DNA of 64,000 nt from assembly GCA_003220685.1 (NCBI GenBank), contig QHTE01000064.1:47448-111447 (forward strand), given 5' to 3'. This document shows, piece by piece, positions 8,053 to 16,610 of the stretch (positions are counted from its first letter, which is position 1; each line of letters begins with the position of its first letter). The notes under the pieces are model-generated. The model did no database searches. It saw only the letters and a list, made by a program, of their open reading frames with translations, and had not been told where the DNA came from. Source of the stretch: Candidatus Rokuibacteriota bacterium. GTDB taxonomy: Bacteria > Methylomirabilota > Methylomirabilia > Rokubacteriales > CSP1-6. The position numbers and the translations under genes are program-made.

Positions 8053-8969
8053 GTCCCGGCACGGATGCGGGGATCGATCACCCCCACGACCAGGTCGACG
8101 AGCAGGTTCACGCCAACGATGAGCAGCGCTAACAAGATTACGGCGCACTGGACGACCGGGAAATCCTGGTTGCGGATCGAATCCACGGTGAGCGTGGCCA
8201 CCCCCGGCCAGGCGAACACCGTCTCGGTGATGATGGCGCCGCCCAGCAGCTGACCGAACTGGAGCCCGAGCACCGTGATCACCGGAATGCACGCATTGCG
8301 GAACGCATGCTTGACCACGACCGCGGGCTCGGCGAGGCCCTTGGCGCGCGCTGTCTTGATGAACTCCATGTTCATCACTTCGATCACGCCGGAGCGCACG
8401 AGCCGCATCGTGATCGGGGCCAGGGTGGCGCCCAGGCAGAAGGCGGGCAGCAGGAAATTCTGCCAGGTGCCGTAGCCGGATGCGGGTAAGAGCTTGAGCC
8501 GCACCGCGAACACGATGATCAGCATGATGCCGAGCCAGAAGAGCGGCGTCGCCTGGCCGGCGACGGCCAGCCCGGTACAGAGCGTGTCGATCCACGAGTG
8601 GCGCTTGAGCGCCGCCAGGATGCCCAGGGGCAGCGAAATCAGGAGCGCGACCAGCAGACCGGCGAGCGTGAGATAGATCGTCGGCGGCATGCGCTCGAGC
8701 ACGAGCTTGAACGCCGGGGTGTCGGCGTACCACGACTTGCCGAAGTCTCCGCGCACTGCGCCCGACACGAACTTCCAGTACTGCACGTAGAGCGGTCGGT
8801 CGAGGCCGAGGAGGTGGCGATAGCGCTCGAACTCCGCCTCGCCGGCGTTCTGCGGCAAGAGGAGGAGAACGGGGTCGCCGAGCACGTGCAGGATGCCGAA
8901 GGCGAGGAGCGAGATCCCAAAGACCACCACCACGAGCTGGACGAGCTGGCGAGCGAGGTAACGTCGCAT
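8049..8969 (-). CDS. ABC transporter permease, DppB/OppB family
   Basis: This 306-residue protein is the first permease of a peptide-type ABC importer. It starts with the usual RRYLARQLVQLVVVVFGISLLAF membrane helix. It then shows the periplasmic domain with GLDRPLYVQYWKFV, three or more further helices, and the EAA loop (RARGLAEPAVVVKHAFRNACIP type) for contact with an ATPase. Its 3' end overlaps the DppC-type gene by four bases. It follows the binding-protein gene after a 62-base gap that contains a strong hairpin. The length and order (binding protein, B, C) are normal; the ATPases must be encoded elsewhere. Confidence 0.93.
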   Translation of the reverse strand: MRRYLARQLVQLVVVVFGISLLAFGILHVLGDPVLLLLPQNAGEAEFERYRHLLGLDRPLYVQYWKFVSGAVRGDFGKSWYADTPAFKLVLERMPPTIYLTLAGLLVALLISLPLGILAALKRHSWIDTLCTGLAVAGQATPLFWLGIMLIIVFAVRLKLLPASGYGTWQNFLLPAFCLGATLAPITMRLVRSGVIEVMNMEFIKTARAKGLAEPAVVVKHAFRNACIPVITVLGLQFGQLLGGAIITETVFAWPGVATLTVDSIRNQDFPVVQCAVILLALLIVGVNLLVDLVVGVIDPRIRAGT

Positions 8970-8990
8970 CGGATGCGCGCGAGCCGTCGC

Positions 8991-9016
8991 CCCTCACCCG
9001 CTCTCTCGGGCGAGGG
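8991..9016. repeat. REP-like hairpin between binding-protein and permease genes
   Basis: CCCTCACCCG and CGGGCGAGGG pair around a 6-base loop, with one A-C mismatch. Similar GC-rich palindromes between binding-protein and permease genes of other ABC operons act as mRNA stabilisers or partial terminators that raise binding-protein levels. That role is inferred here from position and structure. Confidence 0.55.
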
Positions 9017-9031
9017 ACGACGGCAGCGGCG

Positions 9032-10570
9032 CTACTTCTTTCTCGGAGTCACGACGAACATGCGATCGATCTCGTCCTTCGGCGCCTCGTAGTCGATCCG
9101 GTTGCTGACGCCCCACACCCCGCGCAGTCCCCACTTGTAGAGGTAGGCCGCGTCGTCGTGGATCAACTTCTGCGCCTTGGCGTAGATCTCCGCCCGCTTC
9201 TTGGTGTCGAGCGTGGAGCGGCCCTGGATGACCAGATCGTCCAGCGCCTTGTTGCAGTAGTAGCTGTACGGCTGGTCGCACGTCATGACGTCGTACAGGA
9301 TGGCATCGGCATCGAAGACCGAGTAGTAGCCCCACGACCACGTGAACATCGGATCGGCCTTGTTGTCGCGCACGAGGTTCGTGAACGGGCCGACCTCGCC
9401 GACGAACCGCTGCTTGGTGCGGATGCCGGCCTTGGCGAGATCCGCGACGATCGCCTCGGTCGTTTGAATCAGCCCTGGCTCAACGGTCGGACCCGTGCTC
9501 ATCAGCCCGACCTCCAGCCCGTTCGGGAAGCCCGCCTCGGTCAGGAGCTTCTTGGCCTGGGCGAGGTCCTGCTTGTACGGCTTGACGCTCGGGTCGAAGC
9601 CGAATGCCATCGGGTTGATCGTGGTCGCGGTGCGGTCGCCGAGGCCGTTGATCACGTGCTTGATGATCGAGTCCATGTCGACCGCCAGGTTGGCGGCGAG
9701 CCGCACGCGGCGGTCCTGGAAGGGGTTCTTGCCCGAGCGCCCGGCCTGATCGAGCTGGATGAACGCCGTGCGAAGGATCGGCGAGGTCGACGTGCGCGCC
9801 TGGCCCGACTTGTTGATCACGTCCATCTGGTCGGGCGGGACCGCCTTGATGATGTCGACGCCCCCGGAGATCAGCTCGGCGATCTGAGTCGCCTGCTCGG
9901 GGATGATCCGGATGCGGACGTACTTGAAGGCCGGCTTCGGCCCCCAGTAGTCGTCGTTGCGTACCAGGAGATGCTCCTGCTTCTTAGCCCACTTCACGAG
10001 CTTGTAGGGGCCGGTGCCGACAGGGTTCTCCTGCATCCACTCGTGGCCCTTCTCCCGGATCACCTTGTCGGACTGCATCACCTGCGCCGTGAGGCGCTCG
10101 ACGAACAACGGGTAGGCTCCGTCCGTCTTGAAGCGGACGGTCAGATCGTCGACCACCTCGACGCTCTTGATCTTGGCGTGGTTGCCGCGCGCTGTGAGCT
10201 TGTTCTCGGGATTCAGCACCCGGTCGAAGGTGGCCTTGACGTCGCGCGCGGAGAACGGCGTGCCGTCGTGGAACTTCACGCCGCCGCGCAGCTTGACCTC
10301 CCAGGTGCTGTCGTCGAGGTTCTTCCACGACACCGCCAGGCTCGGGCCGACCTTGCCGGTCTTGAGGTCTCGCAAGGCAAGGTGATCGAAGACGTTGTAG
10401 CCGAGGATGATGCTCTCGCGGAGCACGGAGTTGGGCGGGTCCCAGTTCTGCACGTCGCTCTGGAGCCCGTAGACGATCGTGTCGTCCTTGGTCTGCGCCT
10501 CGAGGCTCGCGGGCGGGACCAGCATCAGGATCAGCAGGAGCATCGATCCCAAGGTTGCGGCGCGCGTCAT
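9032..10570 (-). CDS. Peptide/nickel-type ABC substrate-binding protein
   Basis: The 512-residue product is a family 5 extracellular solute-binding protein (DppA/OppA/NikA type). A signal peptide (SMLLLILMLVPPASLEA, cleavage near residue 25) exports it to the periplasm. Family features are DTIVYGLQSDVQNWDPPNS at the N-terminus, the signature WEVKLRGGVKFHDGTPFSARDVKATFDRV (about residues 90-115), and GTGPYKLVKWAKKQE. The ligand cannot be read from sequence. It is the first gene of the minus-strand importer operon and faces the divergent ABC-F transcript across a 172-base gap. Confidence 0.94.
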   Translation of the reverse strand: MTRAATLGSMLLLILMLVPPASLEAQTKDDTIVYGLQSDVQNWDPPNSVLRESIILGYNVFDHLALRDLKTGKVGPSLAVSWKNLDDSTWEVKLRGGVKFHDGTPFSARDVKATFDRVLNPENKLTARGNHAKIKSVEVVDDLTVRFKTDGAYPLFVERLTAQVMQSDKVIREKGHEWMQENPVGTGPYKLVKWAKKQEHLLVRNDDYWGPKPAFKYVRIRIIPEQATQIAELISGGVDIIKAVPPDQMDVINKSGQARTSTSPILRTAFIQLDQAGRSGKNPFQDRRVRLAANLAVDMDSIIKHVINGLGDRTATTINPMAFGFDPSVKPYKQDLAQAKKLLTEAGFPNGLEVGLMSTGPTVEPGLIQTTEAIVADLAKAGIRTKQRFVGEVGPFTNLVRDNKADPMFTWSWGYYSVFDADAILYDVMTCDQPYSYYCNKALDDLVIQGRSTLDTKKRAEIYAKAQKLIHDDAAYLYKWGLRGVWGVSNRIDYEAPKDEIDRMFVVTPRKK

Positions 10571-10666
10571 GAGACCCCTCCTCTAACCACTTACCACCTG
10601 GGAGTGCCTGATTCGTGTTCAGCGGCGGCGATGAACGGCCCACAATCGTATCCGTAGCCCGATCCC

Positions 10667-10695
10667 GCGTCAAACACCGACCGGACGTCTATAAT
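10667..10695 (+). promoter_or_regulatory. Probable sigma-70 promoter for the micro-ORF/ABC-F unit
   Basis: A perfect TATAAT -10 hexamer lies at 10690-10695, about 48 bases before the micro-ORF. The -35 region 17 bases upstream (GCGTCA) is weak. Perfect -10 boxes are rare in DNA of this composition, which supports a real promoter. Confidence 0.5.
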
Positions 10696-10742
10696 CTCAG
10701 CGAGGCCGATCGCGGCAGAGCCCGAGGAGAGGGGGTGAGCCC

Positions 10743-10802
10743 ATGGCGAAAGGTACGAGCATGCGGAAGGAAAAGAAGAAGCCGAAGAAGAAGAAGAAGT
10801 GA
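10743..10802 (+). CDS. Lys-rich micro-protein (19 residues) ahead of ABC-F gene
   Basis: A 20-codon frame encodes MAKGTSMRKEKKKPKKKKK, with 11 Lys and 1 Arg in 19 residues. A purine-rich GGAGAGGGGG ribosome-binding site precedes the ATG at good spacing, and a probable promoter with a perfect TATAAT lies just upstream. The ABC-F gene starts 6 bases after the stop, so both are likely translated from one message. A peptide this basic should bind RNA or the ribosome. Poly-lysine codons can also slow ribosomes, so it might act as a translation-sensing leader for the ABC-F factor. From memory, similar short Lys-rich proteins are annotated as hypothetical in other bacteria; this is unverified. Confidence 0.6.
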   Translation: MAKGTSMRKEKKKPKKKKK

Positions 10803-10808
10803 GGTCGA

Positions 10809-12605
10809 ATGCCTGGCTCGCTCCTGCTGAGCTGTGAGGGCGTCGGCAAGGCCTACGGGACCCGGTCGCTCTTCGACGGTTTGACTCTCGGGCTGTTCGA
10901 AGGCGACCAGGCCGGGCTCGTCGGGCCCAACGGCTCCGGCAAGTCCACCCTCCTGAAGATTCTGGCCGGCGACACGCCGCCCGACCGCGGCGCGCGCTCG
11001 CTGCGCAGCGGCGTCCGTGTCGGCTATGTCTCCCAAGACCCCGTGTTCCCCGCCGGACGAACCGTCGACGACGTCGTGATGGCCGCGTTGATCGGTGTAG
11101 AGGAGGAGGACCGGCCCGGGCGCCTCGCGCACGCGCTCGGCCGCGCCGGCTTCGCGGACGGGCGCGCGAGCGTCGACACCCTGTCGGGGGGCTGGAAGAA
11201 GCGGCTCGCGATCGCGTGCGAGCTGGCGGCCGCGCCCGATATCCTCCTGATGGACGAGCCCACCAATCATCTCGACGTGGACGGGATCCTGTGGCTCGAA
11301 GATCTCCTGACGGAGCGGGCCCGGGCCTTCCTGGTGGTGAGCCACGATCGCTACTTCCTCGAGCACGTCGCGACGCGCATGCTCGAGCTCAGCCGCGTCT
11401 ATCCCGACGGTCTGTTCGAGGCCGAGGGGTGCTACAGCGAGTTCCTGGCGCGCCGGGACGAGTTCCTGCGCGGCCAGGCGGCCTATCAGGACGCGCTCGC
11501 CAACACCGTGCGGCGCGAGATCGCGTGGCTCCGCCGCGGCGCCAAGGCGCGCTCCACGAAAGCGAAGGGCCGCATCAAGCAGGCCGAGCGCCTCATCGAC
11601 GAGCTGGAGGACGTTCGCGCGCGCGGCCCGGCGGCGACGGCCGGGATCGACTTCACCTCGTCGCAGCGCCGGACCCGCCGGCTCCTGGTCGCGCGCGGGC
11701 TCGGCGCTTCCCGTGGTGGCCGGCGGCTCGTCAGCGATCTCGACCTGGTCGTCACGCTCGGCACGCGTGTCGGGCTGATCGGCCCCAACGGCAGCGGCAA
11801 GACGACCCTGCTTGAGGTGCTCGCGGGTATCGTGTCGCCCGACGCGGGCGCGATCGAGCGGGCCGACGACCTGCGCATCGTGCGATTCGAGCAGGAGCGC
11901 GCCGGCCTCGATCCCGCGCAGAGCCTGCGCCGGGCGCTGGCGCCCGAGGGCGACGTCGTCACGTGGCGGGGCCGTAGCGTCCACGTCGCCGCGTGGGCCA
12001 AGCGCTTCCTGTTCCGCCCCGACCAGCTCGATGTGCCGGTCGGCCATCTGTCGGGCGGCGAGCAAGCCCGCATCCTGATCGCGCGGCTGATGCGCGAGCC
12101 GGCCGACCTGCTGATCCTCGACGAGCCCACCAACGACCTCGACATCCCGACGCTCGAGGTGCTCGAGGACAGCCTGGCGGAATTCGACGGCGCGCTCGTC
12201 CTGGTCACGCACGACCGCTTCATGCTCGAGCGCGTCTCGACGACCATCGTCGCCCTCGACGGTCGGGGCGGCGCGGCGACGTTCGCCGACTACGCGCAGT
12301 GGGAAGCGTCGCGCGCCGCCGCCGAGCCGACTCCGCGAACGCCGCTCGAGACGCGCGCCGCCGAGACACCGCGCCCGCGGGCCAAGCGGCTGGGTTATCG
12401 CGAGCAGCGCGAGTGGGAGGGCATGGAGCAGGCGATTCTCGACGCCGAGCGCGCCGTCGTGGCGGCCCAGCGCGACCTCGACGATCCGGCGATCGTGTCC
12501 GATCCCACGGCGCTGCAGCAGCGGTACGCCGCGCTCGAGGCCGCGCGCGCCGACGTCGACCGGCTGTACGCGCGCTGGGCGGAGCTGGACGCCAAGCAGG
12601 CTTGA
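10809..12605 (+). CDS. ABC-F family ATPase (Uup-like)
   Basis: This 598-residue soluble protein has two ABC ATPase domains and no membrane segments, the hallmark of ABC-F ribosome-associated factors. Domain 1 has Walker A GPNGSGKST, signature LSGGWKKR and Walker B ILLMDEPTNHLD. Domain 2 has GPNGSGKTT, LSGGEQAR and LLILDEPTNDLD. The two are joined by a charged linker (about residues 220-290, RRGAKARSTKAKGRIKQAER). The Ala/Glu/Arg-rich C-terminal tail (after about residue 530) should form the coiled coil typical of Uup. Uup-type proteins act on ribosomes and affect transposon excision and 50S assembly. An upstream Lys-rich micro-ORF is probably in the same transcript. Confidence 0.95.
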   Translation: MPGSLLLSCEGVGKAYGTRSLFDGLTLGLFEGDQAGLVGPNGSGKSTLLKILAGDTPPDRGARSLRSGVRVGYVSQDPVFPAGRTVDDVVMAALIGVEEEDRPGRLAHALGRAGFADGRASVDTLSGGWKKRLAIACELAAAPDILLMDEPTNHLDVDGILWLEDLLTERARAFLVVSHDRYFLEHVATRMLELSRVYPDGLFEAEGCYSEFLARRDEFLRGQAAYQDALANTVRREIAWLRRGAKARSTKAKGRIKQAERLIDELEDVRARGPAATAGIDFTSSQRRTRRLLVARGLGASRGGRRLVSDLDLVVTLGTRVGLIGPNGSGKTTLLEVLAGIVSPDAGAIERADDLRIVRFEQERAGLDPAQSLRRALAPEGDVVTWRGRSVHVAAWAKRFLFRPDQLDVPVGHLSGGEQARILIARLMREPADLLILDEPTNDLDIPTLEVLEDSLAEFDGALVLVTHDRFMLERVSTTIVALDGRGGAATFADYAQWEASRAAAEPTPRTPLETRAAETPRPRAKRLGYREQREWEGMEQAILDAERAVVAAQRDLDDPAIVSDPTALQQRYAALEAARADVDRLYARWAELDAKQA

Positions 12606-12642
12606 GTCGGAATCCTCGTCGGGTTCCCTGGTAGCGTGACAC

Positions 12643-13468
12643 ATGGGACCGATCCGCGCCGGCTCATTGCGGTGGGCGGTCCTGGCCGGCGTGATCGCGC
12701 TGGCGTCTGCCGTGCCTCTCGCATTCGCGCAAGAGCCCGCCGGCTCTGGCTCCACGCGAGAGCCTGCGGGAGCTGCGCAAGAGCCCGCGCGCTCCGAGAA
12801 GCTCTACTGGGAGACCGGAACGTGGTTCCCGACGCGGACCCGATCTCGAACCTTAACGAGAACGCCGCGATTCGCGGCCTGCTCCTGGGCACGAGCTACG
12901 AGCTCGGGGACGACTATCGGGGGATCTGGGGCCTCTTCGGCATCTTCGACTACCGCTCGCCGCAGGTCTTCCGGATCTCGACGACGGCGCTCGGGCTCGG
13001 CACCGTCGGCCAGTGGTGGCTCACACGCCAGATCGCGCTGCAGGGCACCGTCCTCGGCGGCGTCGGATTCGGTGCCTCCGGCACCGTCGGCGACAAGGCG
13101 GAGCGTGACTACCACTACGGGGTCGTTCCCGAGGTACTGCTCGGCTTGCGCGCGATCTTCGACGAATGGGTCATGGTCGACGCGACGGGCCGCACGTACT
13201 TCGTGGCCGGCAAGGGCGCGGGCGGCGGGATCAGCACCAGCGACATCGGCAGCGAGATCATCAATCGCGTCAATCTCGGGCGCACCGTGCGCGTCTGGGG
13301 GCCTCACGGGATCGGCGTGCAGTATCTGGTCTCGACCCGCGACACGAGCGTGCAGGGCTTGGGGATCGTCACCAGCGGGTCGAGACCGTCAACCTCACCT
13401 ACAACTTCCTGGGCCACACGCGGTTCGGCGCCGTCGAGTGGCGCCCCGAGGTGATCGCCAGCCGCTGA
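12643..13468 (+). pseudogene. Exported outer-membrane-like protein, two frameshifts
   Basis: The frame starts at ATG 12643 with a signal peptide (VLAGVIALASAVPLAFA) and a mature region rich in EPAG repeats. Conserved-looking coding continues in a second frame from about 12840 (PDADPISNLNENAAIRGLLL...) and in a third from about 13375 (VETVNLTYNFLGHTRFG) to the stop at 13466. Both shifts equal loss of one base. The sequence shows alternating hydrophobic strands, many Gly/Tyr residues and a final aromatic (GAVEWRPEVIASR), as in a small beta-barrel or porin-like protein. Joined, it would be about 275 residues. Two single-base losses in an otherwise coherent gene suggest sequence errors, but decay cannot be excluded. 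Family not recognised. Confidence 0.65.
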
Positions 13469-13481
13469 GCCGCCGGGCCGG

Positions 13482-15095
13482 TCACGCGACGCCTTCCTCC
13501 GCCACGCGCGAGGCGGCGCGCTCGGTCGCCGCCGCGGTGGCCGCCGTCGACGGCTCCATCCGGACGCGCCGCATGAGCGGAAGGAACAGGGGCACCGCGG
13601 CGAACATCACCGCGAGCAGCCAGAAGTCGTCCGCGAACGCCAGGAGCTGGGCCTGCGTCACCGTCTCGCGATAGAGCATCACGATCGCCTGGCGCTCGGC
13701 GGTGAAGGCGTCGCTGCCGCGGGTCACGAAGTGACTCGCCCACTGCGCCAGGCGCTCCCGCGTCGCCGGGTCCCATGCGGTGACGTGGCTCACGAGCGTG
13801 GTCTGGTGGATCTGGCTCCGCTGCGCCAGCAGGGTCGTGACGACCGCGATGCCGACGCTGCCGCCGACGTTGCGCGACATCCCGTAGACGGCGGTGGCGT
13901 TGACGAGCTTGTCGCGCCGGATGGTGGCGAGGGTCAAGGTCGAGAGCGGCACGAAGACGAAGCCGAGCGCGAAGCCCTGGATGAAGCGTGGCAGCGCGAG
14001 GGCCCAGTAGTCCATCCCCAGGGTCAGCGAGGTCATCATGTAGAGGCTGACCGCGTTCAGCAGGCAGCCGAAGCCCAGCATCATGCGCTGGTCGACGCGC
14101 GTCACGATCCCGGAGGCGAACAGCGAGAAAATGTTGCCGAGCCCGCCCGGCGCCAGCACGAGGCCCGATGTCCACGCGTCGTAGCCGAGCAGTTTCTGCG
14201 TGAAGACCGCCACCAGCAGCATGCCCGAGAAGGTTCCGAAGCCTACGATCATGCTCAGGATGGCGCCGGTCGCGAAGTTCCGGTCGGCGAACACGGTGAG
14301 GTCGAGGATCGGCTCGCGGGCCGTCAGCTCGCGGATCAGGAAACCGGCGAGCGCACCGATGGCGACGACGGTCAGCGCGACGATCGTTCGCGAGGCGAAC
14401 CAGTCCTCGCGCTCGCCGCGGTCGAGGACGAGCTGCAGGCACCCGAAGCCGGCCACCATCAGCGCGAGCCCCCACCAGTCGATCCGCGCGTGGCGTCGCA
14501 GATACGGCGGGTCGAACAGGAAGACGCTCGCCAGGAAGAAGCCGAGGATGCCGACGGGCAGGTTGATGTAGAAGATCCAGCGCCACGACCACTCGTCGGC
14601 GAGATACCCGCCGACGGTCGGCCCCAGGATCGGGCCCAGAATGAAGCCGACCCCCCAGACCGCCATGGCGAGGCCGCGCTGGTGAAACGGGAAGATCTCC
14701 CAGAGGATCGCCTGCGAGAGCGGAATGATCGGCCCGCCGCCGAGGCCCTGGAAGATCCGCGCCACGATCAACGTGGTCAGGTCGGGGGCGGCGCCCGAGA
14801 TGAACGAGCTGATCACGAACAGAGTCGCGCAGATCAGGAAGAATCGCCGGCGCCCGAAGAGGCCGGTCAGCCACCCGGTGGCCGGGATGATCACGGCGTT
14901 GGCCGCGAGGTAGGAGGTGATCACCCACGACACCTCGTCCAACCCCGCCGACAGCGATCCCTGCAGGTGCGGCAGGATGACGTTGGTCACGCTGGTGTCG
15001 AGTATCTGCATGAAGGCGACCACCATGACCGTCATGGTGATGGCCCACTTCTGGGCCGAGGAGATCGGGGGCGCTTCCGGTGCCGGGGACGTCAT
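13482..15095 (-). CDS. MFS drug:H+ antiporter, DHA2 family (EmrB/QacA type)
   Basis: The 537-residue inner-membrane protein matches the 14-helix DHA2 family. Helix 1 contains the motif D (LDTSVTNVILPHL, about residues 28-40). The loop 2-3 motif is TGWLTGLFGRRRFF, and motif C is GPILGPTVGGYLADEWSWRWIFYINLPVG, the classic antiporter signature with the following EmrB-type WSWRWIF. The family expels hydrophobic drugs or metabolites using the proton gradient. ATG at 15095 is chosen because it sits at the usual distance before helix 1; the frame runs on upstream only as a shadow. No EmrA-like adaptor or TetR regulator is adjacent, so it may work alone or with distant partners. Confidence 0.94.
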   Translation of the reverse strand: MTSPAPEAPPISSAQKWAITMTVMVVAFMQILDTSVTNVILPHLQGSLSAGLDEVSWVITSYLAANAVIIPATGWLTGLFGRRRFFLICATLFVISSFISGAAPDLTTLIVARIFQGLGGGPIIPLSQAILWEIFPFHQRGLAMAVWGVGFILGPILGPTVGGYLADEWSWRWIFYINLPVGILGFFLASVFLFDPPYLRRHARIDWWGLALMVAGFGCLQLVLDRGEREDWFASRTIVALTVVAIGALAGFLIRELTAREPILDLTVFADRNFATGAILSMIVGFGTFSGMLLVAVFTQKLLGYDAWTSGLVLAPGGLGNIFSLFASGIVTRVDQRMMLGFGCLLNAVSLYMMTSLTLGMDYWALALPRFIQGFALGFVFVPLSTLTLATIRRDKLVNATAVYGMSRNVGGSVGIAVVTTLLAQRSQIHQTTLVSHVTAWDPATRERLAQWASHFVTRGSDAFTAERQAIVMLYRETVTQAQLLAFADDFWLLAVMFAAVPLFLPLMRRVRMEPSTAATAAATERAASRVAEEGVA

Positions 15096-15133
15096 TGGCC
15101 TCCAGGCGCTTCGCTCGGCGCGCCGAGCGTGGA

Positions 15134-16180
15134 TCAGGCTAGTCGATAGACCCGTCTCGCGGTGCCGCTGAAGAGCGCGAGCTTGTCGTCGGCCGAGGCA
15201 CGCGCGGCGATGCGCTTGAACGCGTTCCAGAGCGCGGCGTACCCGATCCCCATCTTCTCCACAGGGAAATTGCTCTCGAACATGCACCGCGAGGGTCCGA
15301 AGCGCTCGATGCAGAATTCAATGTACGGCCGCCAGTGGTCGGCCAGGTCGCTCGACGAGGGCGGGGCCGGGCGCGCGCCGTAGTCGTACGCGGCCAGCCG
15401 CATCATCATGCCACCGAGCTTCATGACCACGTTCGGGCAGCGCGCCAGCTCGGTGATCCCCGCCTTCCACACGGCGAACACCTCGTCGCGCTCGCCGGTG
15501 TAGGGGCCGTAGCCCAGCGGCCCGCCGCAGTGCCCCACGATGATGTTGGCCGCCGGGAAGGCGCGCGCGAGGTCGATCGCGTCGGCGAGCTGTGGGTGGA
15601 ACACCCACGCGTCGAGGGATAGGCCGAGCGCCGTCAGGCGCGCCAGGCCCGCACGGAAATCGGGCTGCTTCATCAGCTGCGGGCCCCCGGCGACGGCGCT
15701 GTTGCCGATCACGTCGCTCGCGTCCCAGGCCGCGGAGTGGCGGACGCCGCGGAACCGGCCGCCGCCGGCGCGGATCAACGCCTCGAGCACGGGCTCGACC
15801 CGGTCGCCCAAGGTGAGATCGGCGAAGCCGACGATGCCCGCGGCGACGCGGGTCGGGCCGTACTGGCCGCTCTCGCTCATGGCCGCGATGCCGGCGACGA
15901 ACTCGGTCTCGCCCACGGGCCGCAACTCGACCGGGCCGGACGCGCGGTACATCGCGTGGCACTCCAGGAACACCGTCGCGACGACGTTGTGGCCGGTGCC
16001 GAGATCGGCGAGCAGCTCGTGCAGCAAGTAGCGGTGGTCGGGCCGCTCCCACAGGTGATGGTGCGTGTCGACGATTGGCAGCTCGGGCTCGAGGATCGGC
16101 TCGCGCGGCGCCCGGGCGAGCCACGCCGCGTCCGGCGGGCGGATCCTTCCAAAGCGCGTCGGCGATCCGGCGTGGCCCAT
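15134..16180 (-). CDS. Amidohydrolase (amidohydrolase-2 / TIM-barrel family)
   Basis: This 348-residue protein belongs to the metal-dependent amidohydrolase-2 family (lactonases and decarboxylases such as ACMSD or gamma-resorcylate decarboxylase relatives). The first metal-ligand motif VDTHHHLWERP lies near residue 35. Later ligands are likely in the NIIVGHCGGPLGYG (His) and CMFESNFPVEKMG regions, the latter carrying the usual ESNFP in place of the catalytic Asp motif. The start ATG (MGHAGSPTRFGRI) is chosen as the usual N-terminal length; upstream sequence is low-complexity Arg/Ala. It is probably expressed with the MFS gene downstream, 38 bases away. The substrate is unknown. Confidence 0.92.
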   Translation of the reverse strand: MGHAGSPTRFGRIRPPDAAWLARAPREPILEPELPIVDTHHHLWERPDHRYLLHELLADLGTGHNVVATVFLECHAMYRASGPVELRPVGETEFVAGIAAMSESGQYGPTRVAAGIVGFADLTLGDRVEPVLEALIRAGGGRFRGVRHSAAWDASDVIGNSAVAGGPQLMKQPDFRAGLARLTALGLSLDAWVFHPQLADAIDLARAFPAANIIVGHCGGPLGYGPYTGERDEVFAVWKAGITELARCPNVVMKLGGMMMRLAAYDYGARPAPPSSSDLADHWRPYIEFCIERFGPSRCMFESNFPVEKMGIGYAALWNAFKRIAARASADDKLALFSGTARRVYRLA

Positions 16181-16298
16181 GCTAGAACGTGTGGTGGCCG
16201 GTGCCCCGACCGTGCGCGTGACCGCGGCGCGAGAAGCCGCTCGACGGAGGCACCGAGAAACCGCAGGCGGTGGAGCGGACCGGATAGCGCACGTCGGG

Positions 16299-16520
16299 TC
16301 AGCCCCGACCGGCATCGCGCGCGACCCGGAGTGAATCCTCGAGCGCGTCGAGGTCCCTGACGGGGACCGCGGCGACGGTCACCGGCGTCCCGGCTTGGGT
16401 GGCGAGCGCGGCGGCGAGGTCGGCGCACGCCTGTCGCGCCGCCGTGGGCAGGTCGACGTCGGTCACGAGCACGAGCCGGCCGGCGATGCCCTCGTCGAGC
16501 GGCCGCTGATCGTCGGTCAC
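16299..16520 (-). CDS. Small hypothetical protein (73 residues)
   Basis: A GTG-started frame encodes a balanced acidic/hydrophobic sequence (LVLVTDVDLPTAARQACADL... VTVAAVPVRDLDAL) predicting one beta-alpha-beta unit. Its composition looks like real protein, unlike the Arg-rich products of the other frames here. It lies between the amidohydrolase start and aroA. There is no strong ribosome-binding site and no recognised family. It may be a genuine small gene or a remnant. Confidence 0.45.
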   Translation of the reverse strand: MTDDQRPLDEGIAGRLVLVTDVDLPTAARQACADLAAALATQAGTPVTVAAVPVRDLDALEDSLRVARDAGRG

Positions 16521-16610
16521 CGCGCGCGATCATAGCATCTCCGTCGTTCCGGGGGCGCGCTCCGACGGCGCGGCGCGCTCGTGTACACTGTCCGGACGGA
16601 GGATTCCCAC

